A stretch of 64,000 nucleotides of DNA, taken from positions 17,392 to 81,391 of the forward strand of contig JAAENN010000245.1 in assembly GCA_024224295.1 (NCBI GenBank). The letters run 5' to 3'. Position 1 is the stretch's first letter. Each line of letters opens with the position of its first letter. Position numbers and translations under genes: made by a program. This stretch comes from Shimia sp. Lineage in GTDB: Bacteria; Pseudomonadota; Alphaproteobacteria; Rhodobacterales; Rhodobacteraceae. The notes beneath the pieces were generated by a model. It ran no database searches, was not told where the DNA came from, and saw only the letters and a list, made by a program, of their open reading frames with translations. This document shows, in pieces, positions 47,562 to 56,325 of this stretch.

Positions 47562-48313
47562 GTGGCGTAGGCGCTGCCTTCTTCATCCAGAATGGCTTTC
47601 AACTCCGCCAGATGGCGCACATCTTGCTCTGGATACTGCTCCAGCTCTTGTGCGGTTTTCTCCGCAATCTCATGCGGCAGAACCCGCAATGGCTGACCGG
47701 TTTGTAGGGCACGGATGTAGGTTTCGGCAGCACGTTCAAAATAGTAGAGCCGATTGAATGTGTCTGCGACGCTGTCACCAATCACCAGCACGCCATGATT
47801 GCCCATCACCATGACTTTCTTTTTCGGATCGGTCAGGAGCGCGGCGCAGCGGGCGCCTTCGTCTTCAAAGGCCAAGCCGCCATAGCCGTCATCCACGACG
47901 ACGCGATCATAAAAGGTGGCGCAGTTCTGATCGATGGGTGGCAGGGTGCTGTCCGCGAGCGAAGCCAGGACGGTGGCAAAGATGGAGTGCACATGCATCA
48001 CACAGCGCGCGTGGGGGCAGTGGCGATGCACGCCGCCATGTAATCCCCAAGCGGTGGGATCTGGCGCATCTGGGCCTTGCAGGGCGTCTGGATTGTTGGC
48101 GTCGATTTCCAGTAAGTCGCTGGCTTTGATACGGGCAAAGTGCTTCTGATTGGGGTTCATCAAAAACCGTGTGCCATCGTCGTTCACCGCAAGGCTGAAG
48201 TGGTTGGCCACGCCTTCATGCATGTTGAGCCGCGCGGTCCAGCGGAAGGCAACGGCCAGATCAACACGCTCCCGCCAATGGGTGATGTTGGGGTGCAGTT
48301 CTGCGACGGTCAT
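47558..48313 (-). CDS. Class II aldolase/adducin family protein
   Basis: This 251-residue protein has the metal-binding motif HRHCPHARCVMHVHSIFATVLA (HxH), an upstream ANHFSLAV, and LVIGDSVADTFNRLYYFERAAE near the end. The fold includes fuculose-1-phosphate aldolase and ribulose-phosphate epimerases, but the substrate here is unknown. It converges on the GlxA gene (overlap of four bases) and diverges from ade. Confidence 0.88.
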   Translation of the reverse strand: MTVAELHPNITHWRERVDLAVAFRWTARLNMHEGVANHFSLAVNDDGTRFLMNPNQKHFARIKASDLLEIDANNPDALQGPDAPDPTAWGLHGGVHRHCPHARCVMHVHSIFATVLASLADSTLPPIDQNCATFYDRVVVDDGYGGLAFEDEGARCAALLTDPKKKVMVMGNHGVLVIGDSVADTFNRLYYFERAAETYIRALQTGQPLRVLPHEIAEKTAQELEQYPEQDVRHLAELKAILDEEGSAYAT

Positions 48314-48488
48314 GGCTCACTCCTTGTTTGGGTTAGCGGAGCATTGGGATGGTTCAACAGTCAAGCACGTTTGCGACGTCGGTTCTGAACAGCCTTTGCA
48401 GGCGGCTGGCGTTTTCTGTTTCAATCTCATCCTGAAGGACTTTTTGCAAAAGCTTCATCTGCGCTGAGGTTGAACATGCCCAAGACAC

Positions 48489-50312
48489 ATGTCACCGTGG
48501 GCCATGGAACAGAAGCATTTTCAAACATGGGCAGATGTTGCCCCCCGTCTTGTTGCCGTGGCCGCGGGCCGCGAGCCTGCCGATCTCATCATTCGCAAAG
48601 GCCAATGGGTCAATGTGCACACCCGCGAGGTGTTGGCGGACCATGATATAGCGGTGGCTGAAGGGCGGATCGCCTATGTCGGGCCGGACGCGCGCCATTG
48701 TGAGGGGCCTCAGACAGAGATCATTGAAGCCAACGGGCGCTTTATGATCCCAGGCCTGTGTGACGGGCATATGCATATCGAAAGTGGCATGCTGACCCCA
48801 GCTGAGTTTGCGCGGGCTGTGATCGGTCACGGCACCACCACGATGTTCACCGACCCACATGAGATTGCCAACGTCTTGGGGCTGGAAGGCGTGCGGATGA
48901 TGCACGATGAGGCGCTGATGCAGCCGATCAACATTTTCACGCAGATGCCAAGTTGTGCGCCATCCGCGCCGGGGCTGGAAACCACCGGGTTTGAAATTGG
49001 GCCGGATGATGTGAGCGAAGCCATGGGCTGGCCCGGCATCATTGGGCTGGGGGAGATGATGAACTTCCCCGGTGTGATCAATGGCAGCCAGCAGATGCTG
49101 GCGGAAATTGCTGCGACCCAAAACGCCGGTAAGACTGTCGGCGGGCACTACGCCTCGCCTGATCTGGGTAAGGATTTCCATGCCTATGCGGCAGGCGGCC
49201 CTGCTGATGATCACGAAGGCACCTCTGAGGCAGACGCAATCGCACGGGTGCGTCAAGGCATGCGCATGATGATGCGCTTAGGCTCCGCCTGGTATGATGT
49301 AGAGACGCAGATCACCGCGATCACCGAAAAGGGCTTGGACTCGCGCAACTTTATCCTCTGCACGGATGATTGCCACTCGGGCACATTGGTACACGACGGG
49401 CATATGAACCGTGTAGTGCGCCATGCGATTGACTGTGGCTGTGATCCGTTGGTGGCGCTGCAGATGGCGACGATCAACACCGCGACGCATTTTGGATTGG
49501 AGCGGGATGTGGGTTCTATTGCGCCAGGACGGCGGGCTGATGTGATCCTGACCTCTGATTTGAAAACACTGCCAATTGAGCAGGTGATTGCCCGTGGCAA
49601 GACCGTGGCGCAGGACGGCGAAGTGTTGGTGGACTGCCCGCATTATGACTGGCCTAACCGTGCACGGCAGACCGTGAATCTAGGACGCGAGCGCACGGCG
49701 GACGACTTTGAGGTCAAAGCGCCAGTCGGCGCAACACAGGTCACGGCCAATGTGATTGGGGTGATTGAGAACCAAGCGCCGACCAAGGCGTTGACCGCTG
49801 ATCTATTGGTCAACGATGGTGTGGTTCAAGGTGATATAGAGACAGATGTAGCCCAGATTGCACTGGTCGAGCGACATCGTGCGACCGGCGATGTTGTGAA
49901 CGGCTTTGTCTCCGGTTTTGGCTATAAGGGTCGGATGGCGATGGCCTCTACTGTCGCGCATGACAGCCATCACATGATTGTTGTGGGTACAGACCGCGAG
50001 ATGATGGCGATGGCGGCCAACCGGCTTGGCGAGGTCGGTGGTGGTGTCACTGTGATCAAGGATGACGAAGAGCTGGCTTTGGTGGAACTGCCGATTGCCG
50101 GATTGATGTCAGATGCGCCTGCGATCGAGGTTGCAGCCAAAGCGCAGAAGATGGTTGAGGCGATGGAGGCTTGCGGTTGCACGCTGAACAACGCTTATAT
50201 GCAACATTCGCTCCTCGCCTTGGTGGTGATCCCAGAACTGCGGATTTCCGATCTGGGGCTTGTGGATGTGACCAAATTTGAAATGACAGATGTGATTAAG
50301 GCTGCGCAATGA
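48489..50312 (+). CDS. ade: Adenine deaminase
   Basis: This 607-residue amidohydrolase converts adenine to hypoxanthine and ammonia. LCDGHMHIESGMLTPAEFARAV and TTMFTDPHEIANVLG are the family metal-site motifs, and CTDDCHSGTLV and GYKGRMAMASTVAHDSHHMIVVG lie in the C-terminal half. An ATG at 48504 is an alternative start. It overlaps amn by four bases, linking release of adenine from AMP to its deamination. No purine riboswitch is evident upstream. Confidence 0.93.
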   Translation: MSPWAMEQKHFQTWADVAPRLVAVAAGREPADLIIRKGQWVNVHTREVLADHDIAVAEGRIAYVGPDARHCEGPQTEIIEANGRFMIPGLCDGHMHIESGMLTPAEFARAVIGHGTTTMFTDPHEIANVLGLEGVRMMHDEALMQPINIFTQMPSCAPSAPGLETTGFEIGPDDVSEAMGWPGIIGLGEMMNFPGVINGSQQMLAEIAATQNAGKTVGGHYASPDLGKDFHAYAAGGPADDHEGTSEADAIARVRQGMRMMMRLGSAWYDVETQITAITEKGLDSRNFILCTDDCHSGTLVHDGHMNRVVRHAIDCGCDPLVALQMATINTATHFGLERDVGSIAPGRRADVILTSDLKTLPIEQVIARGKTVAQDGEVLVDCPHYDWPNRARQTVNLGRERTADDFEVKAPVGATQVTANVIGVIENQAPTKALTADLLVNDGVVQGDIETDVAQIALVERHRATGDVVNGFVSGFGYKGRMAMASTVAHDSHHMIVVGTDREMMAMAANRLGEVGGGVTVIKDDEELALVELPIAGLMSDAPAIEVAAKAQKMVEAMEACGCTLNNAYMQHSLLALVVIPELRISDLGLVDVTKFEMTDVIKAAQ

Positions 50313-51781
50313 CTCCACAGAATATCCCCGTGCATTCCCCTGCCGTTCCCGCCCCTGAAGCCTTCACTGATGCCAAAGCCGCCGTGGCGCGTCTTGAAGA
50401 ACTGTATCACATCGCCACCACTTACTTGAGTGACCAGTTCCGGCACGCGCTGCGCAAGGGGCCGGATGGGCATCGCATTCGCGCGTTTTATCCGGAAATC
50501 CGGATCACAACGACCAGCTTTGCCCAGATCGACAGCCGGTTGAGTTTTGGCCATGTGGCCGAGCCCGGGGTACATGCGACCACCGTGACCCGGCCCGACC
50601 TGTTCCGCCATTATCTGGAACAGCAGATCGCGCTCCTGCTGGAAAATCATGGTGTGCCTGTGGAGGTTGGCCCATCCTCTACGCCTATTCCGGTGCATTT
50701 TGCTGTGGCGGCACAGAGCGACATGACCGTGCCGCAAGAAGGCGCGGCAGATTTCACCTTGCGCGACATCTTTGATGTGCCGGACCTGTCGACCACCAAT
50801 GATGACATTGTGAATGGCACAGCGGTCACAAACGGTGTCGCGCCGTTGGCGCCCTTCTCGGCGCAGCGGGTGGACTATTCACTTGCACGGTTGAGCCACT
50901 ACACGGCTACTGATCCGGAGCATTTTCAGAACCACGTGTTGTTCACCAACTACCAGTTTTATGTGACCGAGTTTGAGGCCTACGCGCGCCAGATGCTGGA
51001 TGATCCCAAGTCTGGCTACACCAGTTTTGTCAGCACTGGTAACGTGGAGATCTCGGATGCTGAGACGCCGATTGCGCCGGTGGATAAACAGCCGCAAATG
51101 CCGACCTATCACCTGAAGCGAGAAGATGGGTCCGGTATCACTCTGGTGAATATTGGTGTGGGGCCGTCCAATGCCAAGACGGCCACAGACCACATTGCAG
51201 TGCTGCGTCCACACGCCTGGATCATGGTGGGACACTGTGCCGGTTTGCGGAACTCGCAAAGCCTCGGCGATTTTGTCCTGGCCCATGCCTATCTGCGTGA
51301 AGACCACGTGTTGGATGATGATCTGCCAATCTGGGTGCCGATCCCGGCGCTGGCAGAGGTTCAGACTTCGATGGAGAGCGCGGTGGCTGAGGTGACTGAG
51401 CTTTCTGGGTTTGAGCTCAAGCGCGTGATGCGGACAGGGACGGTGGCGACGATTGACAACCGGAACTGGGAGTTGCGTGAACATACCGGGCCGGTGCAGC
51501 GGTTGAGCCAATCCCGTGCCATTGCGTTGGATATGGAAAGCGCAACAATTGCGGCCAATGGCTACCGATTCCGGGTGCCGTATGGGACTTTGCTTTGTGT
51601 CAGCGACAAGCCGCTACACGGTGAATTAAAGCTTCCCGGCATGGCGTCAGACTTTTATAAGACACAGGTCACGCGGCATTTGCTAATTGGCATTCGTGCC
51701 ATGGAGCGGCTGCGGGAAATGCCGCTTGAAAGGCTTCATTCGCGGAAATTGCGCTCATTTGATGAGACTGCCTTCCTCTGA
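50309..51781 (+). CDS. amn: AMP nucleosidase
   Basis: This 490-residue enzyme splits AMP into adenine and ribose-5-phosphate. An N-terminal Amn-specific domain (residues 1-165) is followed by a nucleoside-phosphorylase-like domain with NIGVGPSNAKTATDHIAVLRP, MVGHCAGLRNSQSLGDF and ALDMESATIAANGYRF. The ATG sits in the ade stop codon. Together the two genes send AMP purine to hypoxanthine. Confidence 0.95.
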   Translation: MTPQNIPVHSPAVPAPEAFTDAKAAVARLEELYHIATTYLSDQFRHALRKGPDGHRIRAFYPEIRITTTSFAQIDSRLSFGHVAEPGVHATTVTRPDLFRHYLEQQIALLLENHGVPVEVGPSSTPIPVHFAVAAQSDMTVPQEGAADFTLRDIFDVPDLSTTNDDIVNGTAVTNGVAPLAPFSAQRVDYSLARLSHYTATDPEHFQNHVLFTNYQFYVTEFEAYARQMLDDPKSGYTSFVSTGNVEISDAETPIAPVDKQPQMPTYHLKREDGSGITLVNIGVGPSNAKTATDHIAVLRPHAWIMVGHCAGLRNSQSLGDFVLAHAYLREDHVLDDDLPIWVPIPALAEVQTSMESAVAEVTELSGFELKRVMRTGTVATIDNRNWELREHTGPVQRLSQSRAIALDMESATIAANGYRFRVPYGTLLCVSDKPLHGELKLPGMASDFYKTQVTRHLLIGIRAMERLREMPLERLHSRKLRSFDETAFL

Positions 51782-51913
51782 CCCTACGGAAATCTGTGGA
51801 AAACCCTTAAAAACACGGTTTTTTGGCATACAATTTATTGTGTTCGCCCACAACATCCCGTTAAATGCCGGGCGTGAGGCCCAAATAATCGGGCAGACTA
51901 ATGGAGACCTGAA

Positions 51914-52201
51914 ATGGCAAAACCGATGACCAAGACCCAACTCGTTGCCGCGCTGGCCGAAGATATGGGCTCTGACAAGAAATCCGCAGGCGCAGCTCTG
52001 GAAGCCGTTTGCGCACTGATCACCCGCGAAGTTTCCGCCGGTGGCGCAGTGACCCTGCCAGGTGTTGGCAAAATCTACTGCCGCGAGCGTCCTGAGCGTA
52101 TGGTTCGCAACCCGGCAACTGGTGAGCAGATCAAAAAAGAAGCGGACAAGGTTGTGAAAATGACCATTGCCAAAGCGCTGAAAGACAGCGTGAACGGCTG
52201 A
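51914..52201 (+). CDS. hup: HU family DNA-binding protein
   Basis: This 95-residue protein is a histone-like HU/IHF-type subunit: TKTQLVAALAEDMGSDKKSA at the start, GAVTLPGVGKIYCRERPERM for the body, and RNPATGEQIKK for the DNA-clasping arm tip, which has RNPATG in place of the commoner RNPQTG. It bends DNA and shapes the nucleoid. GGAGAC lies before the ATG and a strong terminator follows. Confidence 0.95.
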   Translation: MAKPMTKTQLVAALAEDMGSDKKSAGAALEAVCALITREVSAGGAVTLPGVGKIYCRERPERMVRNPATGEQIKKEADKVVKMTIAKALKDSVNG

Positions 52202-52222
52202 TCGCTCTGATCATTGTTACGG

Positions 52223-52254
52223 AAAGGGTCGCTCAATCGAGCGACCCTTTTTGC
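52223..52254 (+). terminator. Rho-independent terminator of hup
   Basis: AAAGGGTCGCTC pairs with GAGCGACCCTTT around a four-base loop, and the T run continues to TTTTTGCTTTT. It lies 21 bases after the stop and three bases before the convergent cysK stop. Confidence 0.92.
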
Positions 52255-52256
52255 TT

Positions 52257-53321
52257 TTATAGATGCGCGCTGGGCGTGGAATGGGAGATGGTCAGTTCTT
52301 CGTCAGACATACCTTCCGGGATGCCTTCAAACAGCGGGGTGGACAGGTAGCGCTCACCGGTGTCCGGCAGCATCACGAGGACGTTGGATCCCTCTGGAGC
52401 GGTTTCAGCGACCTCAATAGCAGCGGCCAATGTCGCACCGGCGGAAATGCCGACCATGATGCCTTCCTCTGTGGCGAGACGTTTGGACCACTTGATGCCG
52501 TCCGGACCGGGCGTTTTGATCAGCTGATCGTAGCCTTTGTTGTCCAGCGCTTCTTGCAGTACCCAAGGGATGAAGTCCGGGGTCCAGCCCTGGACAGGGT
52601 GTGGCTCGAAGGCCGGGTGGCTTTCGGTGGCCTGATGGGCGGCGTCGCGCGTGTTGGTGTAGCCTGAATCCACCAGCGCGGCATTGGCGGGTTCAGACAG
52701 GATGATTTTGGTGTCCGGGCTTTCGCGGCGCAGAACGCGGGACACGCCAGCGACCGTGCCGCCGGTTCCATAGCCGGTGACCCAATAGTCGAGCTTTTCA
52801 TCAGCAAAGTCTGCGAGAATTTCACGTGCGGTGGTGCTCTCATGCATGTCGGCGTTGTCAGCGGTTTCAAACTGGCTGGCCAGGAACCAGTCATTTTGTG
52901 CGGCCAACTCTTGTGCCTTTTTGTACATGCCAAAGCCTTTTTGCGCTTTGGGGGTCAGCACAACGCGGGCACCCAGAAACCGCATCAGCCGCCGGCGTTC
53001 CACAGAGAAGGCTTCGGACATGGTAATGACAAGCGGGTAGCCCTTGGCGGCGCAGACCATCGCAAGGCCAATACCGGTATTTCCGGAGGTGGCTTCAACC
53101 ACGGTTTGGCCGGGCTTCAGGCGACCGTCCTTTTCAGCGGCTTCAATGATGTTGAGCGCAAGGCGGTCTTTGACGGACCCACCAGGGTTGGCAGCCTCGA
53201 ATTTCACGAACATGTTCACATGTTTGGGCGCAATCCGGTTCAGGCGGACAACAGGTGTGTCGCCAACGGTGTCCAAAATGCTGTCATAACGGCGGCCGCG
53301 GCCTTGAGTTTGGCGGGGCAT
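52257..53321 (-). CDS. cysK: Cysteine synthase A
   Basis: This 354-residue PLP enzyme makes cysteine from O-acetylserine and sulfide. The PLP lysine is in NPGGSVKDRLALNIIE, the phosphate cup in ATSGNTGIGLAMVC, and the later glycine loop in GTGGTVAGVSRVL. The start at 53321 has GGAGG five bases upstream; a longer frame to 53429 is rejected. The C-terminus is slightly long for CysK. Confidence 0.95.
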   Translation of the reverse strand: MPRQTQGRGRRYDSILDTVGDTPVVRLNRIAPKHVNMFVKFEAANPGGSVKDRLALNIIEAAEKDGRLKPGQTVVEATSGNTGIGLAMVCAAKGYPLVITMSEAFSVERRRLMRFLGARVVLTPKAQKGFGMYKKAQELAAQNDWFLASQFETADNADMHESTTAREILADFADEKLDYWVTGYGTGGTVAGVSRVLRRESPDTKIILSEPANAALVDSGYTNTRDAAHQATESHPAFEPHPVQGWTPDFIPWVLQEALDNKGYDQLIKTPGPDGIKWSKRLATEEGIMVGISAGATLAAAIEVAETAPEGSNVLVMLPDTGERYLSTPLFEGIPEGMSDEELTISHSTPSAHL

Positions 53322-53476
53322 GGGGGCCTCCTTTCCTTGTAATCTCTGGGAACAAGCTATGTGGCGGGTAAGAGAAACGGTAGGTCTGAGAAGCTTACAG
53401 GAGCAAATAAGAACGTGGCGATAGGCCATGTGCCACTATCGAGATTTCGTTGTGGCACGGGCATAAAAAAGCAAAC

Positions 53477-53512
53477 AAAAATGGCCGCAGCAGGAGGCTG
53501 CGGCCATTTTTG
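53477..53512. terminator. Bidirectional terminator between cysK and the TRAP receptor
   Basis: AAAATGGCCGCAG and CTGCGGCCATTTT make a 13-base stem with a seven-base loop. A and T runs flank it, so it can end transcription on either strand. On the minus strand it ends the TRAP receptor gene. Confidence 0.9.
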
Positions 53513-53528
53513 TTCGCAATAACACGGG

Positions 53529-54572
53529 TTACATGTTGTTCTTTTTATACTCTTCCATCAGCGCCTTGGCCTCGTCGATCATCGCCTGACCATCGATACC
53601 GCGCTTGTCCATGTCGGCAATCCAAGTGGTGTAGATTGGTTGCACAACCTCGGCCCATTTGGCGGCGTCTTCGGCAGAAACAGTCACGATGTTGTTGCCA
53701 CGGGCCACAGCGATGTCACGCGCGGGGGCATCCATGTCCTGCATCACGCCACCGGCAAAGATTGAGAATTCCACCCCGGAGTTCTTGTCCATAACGGCTT
53801 TCAGATCGTCGGGCATGGACTCGTAACGGTCTTTGTTCATGGCCAGAACAAAAGTCAGCGTGTAGAGCGCGTTGCCTTCAAACTCGGTGTGGTTGCCCAC
53901 CAGTTCTGGTACTTTCAGCGCAGCGGTGACTTCCCAAGGGATGGTGGTGCCGTCGATCACACCTTTGGACAGGGCTTCCGGCACGGCGGGCACTGGCATG
54001 CCGATGGGCGAGGCGCCGGTCAGTTTCAGCAGTTCATTCACCAAGCGAGAGCCGCCGCGGATTTTCATGCCCTTTAGGTCATCCGGGGAGGAGACCGCCG
54101 CGTTGGTGTGGAACATGCCCGGGCCATGGACCCAGGTGCCGAAGATTTTCAGGTTTTTGAACTCGGTGTCTTTCATGTGCGCGTCAAACATCTTGGCATA
54201 GGCATAAGAGCCCGCGCGCGCATCTTCGACCATGAAAGGCAATTCAAACACTTCGGTAGAGGGGTAGCGGCCCGGAGTGTATCCGACCACGGTCCAAACG
54301 ATGTCCGCCACACCATCGATCGCCTGATCCATCAGCTCTGGCGGCTTACCACCCAGCGACATAGCGGCATAGCGCTCAATCTTGATGCGGCCTTCGCTGT
54401 CTTTTTCAATAGCATCCGCCCAGACGTCCAAAATGAGTTTCGGTACGTTGGCCTGTGGCGGCAGGAATTGGTGCATGCGCAGAGTCACGTCTTGGGCCAG
54501 TGCGGTGGTGGCGCTGATTGCCACGGCGGCACCGGCGGCCAGTAGTTTGAAAATAGGTTTGCGCAGGGTCAT
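53529..54572 (-). CDS. TRAP transporter solute receptor (DctP family)
   Basis: This 347-residue periplasmic protein has a signal peptide (FKLLAAGAAVAISATTALAQ) and the DctP fold: TLRMHQFLPPQANVPKLILDVWADAIEKD at the start, GTWVHGPGMFHT and the conserved KGMKIRGGSRLVNELLKLTGASPI. It binds an organic acid or similar ligand for a TRAP (DctQM) importer. No membrane subunits are next to it, so its permease is encoded elsewhere or it has another use. Confidence 0.9.
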   Translation of the reverse strand: MTLRKPIFKLLAAGAAVAISATTALAQDVTLRMHQFLPPQANVPKLILDVWADAIEKDSEGRIKIERYAAMSLGGKPPELMDQAIDGVADIVWTVVGYTPGRYPSTEVFELPFMVEDARAGSYAYAKMFDAHMKDTEFKNLKIFGTWVHGPGMFHTNAAVSSPDDLKGMKIRGGSRLVNELLKLTGASPIGMPVPAVPEALSKGVIDGTTIPWEVTAALKVPELVGNHTEFEGNALYTLTFVLAMNKDRYESMPDDLKAVMDKNSGVEFSIFAGGVMQDMDAPARDIAVARGNNIVTVSAEDAAKWAEVVQPIYTTWIADMDKRGIDGQAMIDEAKALMEEYKKNNM

Positions 54573-54801
54573 GTCGGTCCTCCCGATTAGTCTTTTCTCC
54601 CGATTGGGGAGAGTGTTGATGAAGCAAGACGTTCTGCCAAGGGAAATTTGACCAGTTGGACATGTTTCTTTGATTTGACGGGTTAAACTTGCCTAAAACA
54701 CTTGGGACAAAATGACTTTTAGGCGGTGTTGCGAGTGGACAATTTGCGCCAATTCGCAGGCCTGCGTTAGTGTGATTTGGGAAAGTGAAGCCGCCCTCTT
54801 G
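54573..54801. other. Intergenic DNA between the TRAP receptor and tup leader
   Basis: The 335-base gap holds the TRAP receptor ribosome site, a direct repeat CTCCCGATT (54580-54588, 54597-54605, period 17) and then unstructured AT-richer DNA. Promoters for both directions must be here, but I cannot place them with confidence. The final part is the structured tup leader listed separately. Confidence 0.5.
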
Positions 54802-54900
54802 CCTCTGTGGTGAAATGGCACAATGACGTTAAATGAACCTGCCACGGGAATGGCGGGCTCCGGCCGCCGGGAGGGCTGGCCGCAAGGAGGGGCACCAGAG
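54802..54900 (+). ncRNA. Candidate Moco/Tuco-type riboswitch upstream of tupB
   Basis: The RNA before tupB folds as a closed multi-branch structure. The outer stem pairs 54803-54812 (CTCTGTGGTG) with 54893-54900 (CACCAGAG), leaving two bases bulged. Inside are a seven-base hairpin CCTGCCA/TGGCGGG (54838-54857), a hairpin CTCCGG/CCGGGAG (54858-54873) and a GCAA tetraloop closed by CC/GG (54880-54887). The GNRA loop, the CC-GCAA-GGAGG ending and the position before a tungstate transporter recall the Moco RNA family (Rfam RF01055), in which Tuco variants are linked to tungsten. The AGGAGGGG inside the structure could be the tupB ribosome site. Family assignment is from memory of the motif and needs a covariance search. 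Confidence 0.5.
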
Positions 54901-54907
54901 CGGTTGC

Positions 54908-55612
54908 ATGAATGAATTACTGGCAGGCCTGCTTGAAGCGGGTCGACTGATCATCACACTTGATGCGGATCTGATCGAGATCTCGCTACGATCCTTGCAG
55001 GTGACCCTGACGGCTGTGGCCGTCTCTTCGGCTATCGGGCTGCCTTTGGGCTGCTGGTTGGCGGTGCGTCGCTTCCGCTTTCGTCGTTTTGTGATTGCGA
55101 CTTTGAACGCTCTAATGGGGCTACCGCCCGTTGTTGTTGGTTTGATTGTCTATCTCATGCTGTCACGGGCCGGACCGTTTGGCGTGTTCGGACTGTTGTT
55201 CACCCCTACGGCGATGATCATTGCACAGGTGATTATCCTAACGCCCTTGATTGCCTCGATTGCGCATCAGGCCATTCGGGAGCTTTGGGCGCAGTATCAT
55301 GACCTGCTGATTTCTTTGAACACCACACGCGGGCAGCGCATTGCGACCTTGTTGTGGGACGGCAGACGGGCGCTATTGACGGCATCGCTGGCCGGTTTTG
55401 GCCGGGGTATCGGTGAAGTCGGTGCGATTATGATTGTGGGAGGCAATATCGATCACGCCACCCGCGTCTTAACAACCGCGATCTCTCTGGAGACCGGCAA
55501 GGGGAACTTCTCCCTCGCGCTGGCCTTGGGCTTTGTCTTGATTGGCTTGGCGGTGGTGGTGAACTTGCTGATCCACACCTTGTCGCGCACGGAGGTGAGT
55601 GGGCGATGGTGA
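54908..55612 (+). CDS. tupB: Tungstate ABC transporter permease
   Basis: This 234-residue permease has five or six membrane segments and the binding-protein-dependent motif GFGRGIGEVGAIMIVGGNIDH typical of TupB/ModB-like permeases. I start at ATG 54908 (MNELLAGLLEAGRL); the frame extends to 54833 but that portion is the structured leader. It overlaps tupC by seven bases. Confidence 0.92.
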   Translation: MNELLAGLLEAGRLIITLDADLIEISLRSLQVTLTAVAVSSAIGLPLGCWLAVRRFRFRRFVIATLNALMGLPPVVVGLIVYLMLSRAGPFGVFGLLFTPTAMIIAQVIILTPLIASIAHQAIRELWAQYHDLLISLNTTRGQRIATLLWDGRRALLTASLAGFGRGIGEVGAIMIVGGNIDHATRVLTTAISLETGKGNFSLALALGFVLIGLAVVVNLLIHTLSRTEVSGRW

Positions 55613-56325
55613 CCTCTATTCTCCCTTTGAACGTGAAAGATGCCGTGGTGCGGCGACGTGGAAAAACGCTGCTGGGACCAGTGACCACCACGGTGAGTGA
55701 TAGTGGGCTGTCGATTGTGATGGGGCCAAATGGCGCCGGGAAGACCACGCTTCTGCGTTTGTTGCACGGTATGGAGCGAGTTTCTGGTGGGGGATCGCTT
55801 CAGTGGCAAATCCCCGAACAAGACGCCCGCGCGCTGCAGGCCTTTGTGTTTCAGTCCCCCATCATGATGCGGCGCACGGCGTTGGACAATGTGGCTTATC
55901 CGTTGATGACACATGGGGTGTCCAAGAAGGATGCACGGGCCCGTGCGGCGGAGTGGCTCGAGCGTGTCGGCTTGGCAGACAGCGCGCAAAAGCAGGCCAC
56001 GGTGCTGTCCGGCGGAGAGCGTCAAAAGCTGGCGTTGGCGCGGGCCTTGATCCGCAAACCTGAAATTTTGTTCCTAGACGAACCCTGCGCCAACCTTGAT
56101 GGCCGGGCGACGCGGGAATTTGAGACGCTGCTGATGCAGGCGTTCAAAGATGGAACACGCGTGGTGATGTCCACGCACGACATTGGTCAGGCACGGCGGC
56201 TGGCGGAGGATGTTTGGTTCATCCACCATGGCCAGATTCTGGAGCAGACACCTGCGGCGGAATTTTTTGCCTCACCCAAATCTATTGAAGCGCGCGCATT
56301 CATTAACGGAGACATAGTCGAATGA
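55606..56325 (+). CDS. tupC: Tungstate ABC transporter ATP-binding protein
   Basis: This 239-residue ATPase has Walker A GPNGAGKTT, signature VLSGGERQKLALARAL, Walker B ILFLDEPCANLD and the switch His in STHDIGQ. It energises TupB. It overlaps tupB and tupA at both ends, so the three genes form one translation unit. Confidence 0.93.
   Translation: MVTSILPLNVKDAVVRRRGKTLLGPVTTTVSDSGLSIVMGPNGAGKTTLLRLLHGMERVSGGGSLQWQIPEQDARALQAFVFQSPIMMRRTALDNVAYPLMTHGVSKKDARARAAEWLERVGLADSAQKQATVLSGGERQKLALARALIRKPEILFLDEPCANLDGRATREFETLLMQAFKDGTRVVMSTHDIGQARRLAEDVWFIHHGQILEQTPAAEFFASPKSIEARAFINGDIVE

Noticed and set aside
48314..48488. Purine riboswitch upstream of adenine deaminase
   Set aside because: The 175-base gap lacks the three-stem purine aptamer layout and shows only minor hairpins.
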